Below are positions 4,450-7,213 of a stretch of 7,213 nt of DNA, piece by piece (position 1 is the first letter of the stretch; each line of letters opens with the position of its first letter). This DNA is from Bacillota bacterium. GTDB lineage: Bacteria; Bacillota; Clostridia; Oscillospirales; Oscillospiraceae. A program made the position numbers and the translations under genes. The notes below the pieces were generated by a model. It was not told the DNA's origin. It saw only the letters and a program-made list of their open reading frames with translations, and searched no databases. The stretch is from positions 1-7,213 of the forward strand of contig JAEWML010000032.1 in the NCBI GenBank assembly GCA_023393155.1. The letters run 5' to 3'.

Positions 4450-5601
4450 TCAGGCGCCGGAATAGTCCTCCGGCGGGTCACGGCGCAGGTCGAAATACCA
4501 CTCCACCGCGTCCGCAATACGCCCGCAGGCACGTCCGTCGCCATAGGGATTCACGGCACGCGCCATCTTATCATAGGCTTCCCGGTCCCGCAGCAGGCGA
4601 GTGGCCATCGTCACAATGTCGTCCTGCGCCACCCCGGCAAGCTTCACCGTTCCGGCGGCCACAGCCTCGGGCCGCTCCGTTTCCCGCCGCAGCACCAGCA
4701 CGGGCTTTCCAAGGGCGGGTGCCTCCTCCTGAAGTCCTCCCGAGTCGGTCAGCACCAGATAGCACAGGGCCATCAGGTTATGCATCTCGTCGGCAGGCAG
4801 CGGGTCGATCAGGTGGACCCGGGGCGCGCCCCGGAGGTATTGGTCCACGCTCTCCCGCACCACGGGGCTGAGATGAACGGGATACACCAACTCCACATCC
4901 TTGTTTTCCTCCGCAATCCGGCGCAGGGCAGTCATGATGTTTTTCATAGGCTCACCGTAATTCTCCCTGCGGTGGCAGGTGACGAGACACACCTTTTTCT
5001 CCCCGTAGGGCAGGCGGTTCAGTTCCTCTGTGGAAAAATGAAAGCCGGGACGGACGGTGGTGCGCAGCGCGTCAATCACCGTGTTGCCGGTAATAAACAA
5101 ATCCCCTCGCACGCCCTCCCGCCGCAGATTGTCCCGGTTGCCCGCCGTGGGGCAAAAATGAAGATCCGCCAGCCGGGAGGTCATCACCCGGTTCATTTCC
5201 TCTGGAAAGGGAGAATACTTGTCATAGGTTCGCAATCCTGCCTCCACATGTCCCACCTTCACCTGATGATAAAACGCAGACAGCGCCCCGGCAAAGGTGG
5301 TGGAGGTATCTCCGTGGACCAGAATCAAATCGGGCTTCAGCGCATCAATCGCCTCGTCCATCCCCAGAAGGCACTTGCTGGTGATGGTGGAGAGAGTCTG
5401 CCGGGGGGTCATGATGTCCAAGTCCCAGTCCGGCTTCAGGTCAAAAACGGCCAGCACGGAGTCCAGCATCTGGCGGTGCTGGGCGGTGACGCAGCAAAGG
5501 CTCTCGATGCCCTCCCGGGCGGCAAGCTCCTTGACGAGCGGCGCCATTTTAATAGCCTCCGGCCGGGTGCCGAAGACGCTCATGACGCGAATGTTTTTCA
5601 T
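4450..5601 (-). CDS. wecB: UDP-N-acetylglucosamine 2-epimerase (non-hydrolysing)
   Basis: This 383-residue cytoplasmic enzyme interconverts UDP-GlcNAc and UDP-ManNAc (WecB in enterobacteria, MnaA in Bacillus). The N-terminus has VFGTRPEAIKMAPL (9-22) and TAQHRQML (39-46). The expected active-site positions are present: Asp98 in HGDTSTT, Glu120 in GHVEAGLRT, Glu134 in PFPEEMNR and His210 in CHRREN. The second domain has YPVHLSP and TDSGGLQEEAP, the UDP-binding region. The Gln residues of AQHRQ and the Arg of HRREN belong to the allosteric UDP-GlcNAc site known in Gram-positive enzymes. Length is normal. The start codon ATG (5601) overlaps the stop of the upstream transferase gene as TGATG, with GAGGAGGA just before it, so the two are translationally coupled. 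A GTG at 5604 is an alternative. UDP-ManNAc next to a TagO-like enzyme suggests supply for a teichoic-acid linkage unit or another wall polymer. The function is sure; the polymer is inferred. Confidence 0.95.
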   Translation of the reverse strand: MKNIRVMSVFGTRPEAIKMAPLVKELAAREGIESLCCVTAQHRQMLDSVLAVFDLKPDWDLDIMTPRQTLSTITSKCLLGMDEAIDALKPDLILVHGDTSTTFAGALSAFYHQVKVGHVEAGLRTYDKYSPFPEEMNRVMTSRLADLHFCPTAGNRDNLRREGVRGDLFITGNTVIDALRTTVRPGFHFSTEELNRLPYGEKKVCLVTCHRRENYGEPMKNIMTALRRIAEENKDVELVYPVHLSPVVRESVDQYLRGAPRVHLIDPLPADEMHNLMALCYLVLTDSGGLQEEAPALGKPVLVLRRETERPEAVAAGTVKLAGVAQDDIVTMATRLLRDREAYDKMARAVNPYGDGRACGRIADAVEWYFDLRRDPPEDYSGA

Positions 5602-6878
5602 CACTGGTCCTCCTCTACTTCCCAGCCGTCCGGCTCCTGCGCATGCGATTCCTCAACAGCCGGCACCGGGGCGGTCTTCTCCTGCAGCGCTTCTGAATTC
5701 CCGTCGCAGGGGCCGGGGGCATGTTCCCCTTCCGATTCTTCTCCGGCAGGGGATGCCGCCTCTTCCGTATCCCCCTGCTTTTCGGAGCGGCGTCCGTGGT
5801 CCCGCAGCTCTTCCATCTCCTCGTGAAGCTCCTCCCGGACCTCCTTGGGGAAAATGACTCTGGCGGCCACCACGGCCACCACGCACAGCGACACAAAGAT
5901 TATCATGGCCCGCAGCTCGCCGCTGGTGGTGAGCACCACGGCGCTGAGGCCCAGGATTGCGGAAATCACGTACAATGTTGCAACCGCCTGCTTCTGGTTG
6001 AGTCCCATGTCGATCAGACGGTGGTGAATATGGCTCCGGTCCGCCTGCATAGGGCTTTGCCCGTGGGCAAGGCGGCGGAGGATGGCAAAGGCCGTGTCGA
6101 AAATCGGCAGGCCCAGAATCAGAAACGGCACCGCAAAGGAGATGATAGCCCAGGATTTAAACAGCCCCTCTACGGACATACAGGCCAGAATATACCCTAA
6201 AAACGTGGCCCCGGTGTCTCCCATAAACATCTTGGCAGGGTTGAGGTTATAGGGCATAAAGCCCACGCACGCCCCCACCAGCGCCGCCATGACCACAGCC
6301 ACCTGCACCTCGCTCACAAGCAGGGAAATCACCAGCACGGTAGTGGCGGAAATAGCGGACACGCCGATGGCCAGTCCGTCCAGTCCGTCGATCAGGTTCA
6401 CGGCGTTGGTGATGGCCACAATCCACAGCACGGTTACGGGAATGGACAGCACGCCCATATCCCAATAGGGATCGGGCGAGAAAAGGTTGGGATTGCTCAG
6501 CACATGGATGCGCACACCGTTCAGTGTGGGAATCAGCGCCGCTCCGATTTGGACCAGAAACTTAAATTTGGCGGGCAGAGGCGTGATATCGTCCACCACA
6601 CCAAGCACCACGATGATCACCGCTCCCAGCAAAATGCTGCGGAACTGGTTTGTCATCTCCGCGAACAGCAGAATGCTGACGATAAAGCCCAGGAAGATAG
6701 CCAGTCCTCCCAGCCGGGGGATGGGGATATGGTGCATCCGGCGGTTATCCTTCGGCACGTCGATGGCGCCCACCTTATAAGCGAACGCCTTCACCACCGG
6801 AGACGCCAGAAAGCTTACCACCAGCGCCACCAGCAAAGCCAGAAACACCCCGGCCAGCAAGTTTGTATTGATTAGCAT
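5601..6878 (-). CDS. tagO: Undecaprenyl-phosphate GlcNAc-1-phosphate transferase, TagO/WecA type, with acidic C-terminal tail
   Basis: This integral membrane enzyme of the MraY/WecA superfamily moves GlcNAc-1-phosphate from UDP-GlcNAc to undecaprenyl phosphate, the first lipid-linked step of wall teichoic acid and related polymers. Numbered from the ATG at 6878 it has 425 residues. Motifs in order: DVPKDNRRMHH and PRLGG (40-58), VVDD (94-97, the Asp-Asp pair), NAVNLIDGLDGL (158-169), MGDTGATFLG (219-228) and DRSHIHHRL (280-288). The HxHH form points to the GlcNAc (TagO/WecA) branch rather than MraY. About ten hydrophobic segments run through to about residue 342. From 343 to 425 lies an extra, Glu-rich, Pro/Ser-containing hydrophilic tail, so the protein is about 75-80 residues longer than the usual core. 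Start: 6878 has AAAGGAA 11 nt upstream; an ATG at 6908 with GGAAGG 6-7 nt upstream is also possible and would add MRAVKGNVVA. It lies 60 bp after trpS and is coupled to the epimerase gene. Confidence 0.93.
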   Translation of the reverse strand: MLINTNLLAGVFLALLVALVVSFLASPVVKAFAYKVGAIDVPKDNRRMHHIPIPRLGGLAIFLGFIVSILLFAEMTNQFRSILLGAVIIVVLGVVDDITPLPAKFKFLVQIGAALIPTLNGVRIHVLSNPNLFSPDPYWDMGVLSIPVTVLWIVAITNAVNLIDGLDGLAIGVSAISATTVLVISLLVSEVQVAVVMAALVGACVGFMPYNLNPAKMFMGDTGATFLGYILACMSVEGLFKSWAIISFAVPFLILGLPIFDTAFAILRRLAHGQSPMQADRSHIHHRLIDMGLNQKQAVATLYVISAILGLSAVVLTTSGELRAMIIFVSLCVVAVVAARVIFPKEVREELHEEMEELRDHGRRSEKQGDTEEAASPAGEESEGEHAPGPCDGNSEALQEKTAPVPAVEESHAQEPDGWEVEEDQ

Positions 6879-6938
6879 TGCGACAACGTTTCCTTTCACC
6901 GCGCGCATTTCAAGCCTTCCCGGCGGCGCGCGCCGTAA

Positions 6939-7213
6939 TCACCGGTCGATGAAGCCGACCTTTTTGTAAACCTTGCCCAGCGTCCGCCCCGCCACGCGGG
7001 ACGCCCGGTCCGCGCCGTCGCGGTAGATGGACTGGAGGGCCGCTTTGTCCGCAAGCAAACGCTCCGTCTCCTCCCGGATGGGACGCAGCAGCTCCACCAC
7101 GGCCTCGCCCACGGCGGCCTTGAAGTCCCCGTAGCCGCGGCCGGCAAATTCCGCCTCGATGGCGGCAAAGTCCCGTCCGGTGCACACGGAGTAAATCTGC
7201 ATCAGGTTGGACA
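6939..7213 (-). CDS. trpS: Tryptophan--tRNA ligase, C-terminal end (partial)
   Basis: The last 90 codons of a class I aminoacyl-tRNA synthetase run in from the right edge. The sequence SNLMQIYSVCTGRDF, followed by EAEFAGRGYGDFKAAVGEAVV, then LADKAALQSIYRDGADRAS and a final GKVYKKVGFIDR, is typical of the C-terminal helical domain of bacterial TrpS, which contacts the tRNA anticodon. The HIGH and KMSKS motifs would lie outside the window. No terminator is evident between it and the transferase gene; a 12-nt GC palindrome (6924-6935) lies in the gap but has no T tract. Read-through into the cell-wall genes is therefore possible. Identification is by recall of the family and is strong. Confidence 0.93.
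   Translation of the reverse strand, partial: SNLMQIYSVCTGRDFAAIEAEFAGRGYGDFKAAVGEAVVELLRPIREETERLLADKAALQSIYRDGADRASRVAGRTLGKVYKKVGFIDR

Noticed and set aside
4425..4544. An N-terminal extension of the anchored protein to 4544
   Set aside because: It would overlap the epimerase gene by 95 bp and put 40 unrelated residues before a basic-plus-hydrophobic anchor that has its own ribosome binding site.
4207..5826. A 539-codon open frame on the plus strand, opposite the epimerase gene and the ends of its neighbours
   Set aside because: It lies antisense to genes with clear motifs, spans several of them, has His/Gln/Arg-rich sequence typical of a GC-rich shadow frame, and resembles no family.
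6924..6935. A 12-bp GC palindrome between trpS and the transferase gene as a terminator
   Set aside because: After allowing a loop the stem is only about 4 bp, and no T tract follows on either strand.

Overview
The window looks like chromosomal DNA of a GC-rich, low-G+C-phylum (Firmicutes/Bacillota) anaerobe of the Clostridia, most likely an Oscillospiraceae-type gut bacterium. This rests on an AddB-type helicase-nuclease (the Gram-positive counterpart of RecBCD), a TagO/WecA-type transferase paired with a UDP-GlcNAc 2-epimerase, strong AGGAGG-like ribosome binding sites, and Pro/Gly-rich small proteins of a kind I associate with Clostridia. The taxon is an inference; there is no rRNA or other marker here.

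Layout, left to right. (1) Positions 1-1433, minus strand: the N-terminal part of addB, running off the left edge and broken by a one-base frameshift near 1135-1140. A promoter (about 1562-1592) and a terminator-like hairpin (1503-1532) lie upstream of it, so addB may have an attenuated leader. (2) Positions 1656-2267, plus strand: a DUF1643-family protein transcribed divergently from addB from its own extended -10 promoter, followed by a long 63-nt hairpin (2289-2351). (3) Positions 2430-3632, plus strand: three closely spaced small genes (85, 163 and 139 aa) that look like one operon. The proteins have short helical motifs, PPGNY repeats, Pro/Gly tracts and, in the last, a hydrophobic C-terminal tail. 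I cannot assign a function. (4) A strong bidirectional terminator (3631-3667) separates this operon from a convergent one. (5) Minus strand, read right to left: the end of trpS (7213-6939), a TagO/WecA-like polyprenyl-phosphate GlcNAc-1-phosphate transferase (6878-5601), a non-hydrolysing UDP-GlcNAc 2-epimerase (5601-4450) and a membrane-anchored protein of unknown function (4424-3669).

How they work together. The transferase would load GlcNAc-1-phosphate on undecaprenyl phosphate, and the epimerase would make UDP-ManNAc from UDP-GlcNAc. Together these supply the first two precursors of a wall-teichoic-acid-type linkage unit or another cell-wall glycopolymer; the anchored third protein may act in the same envelope process. 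The rest of the window is DNA repair (addB) and poorly understood genes. No rRNA, tRNA, CRISPR array, insertion sequence or phage gene is visible. The least explained part is the three-gene low-complexity operon at 2430-3632.
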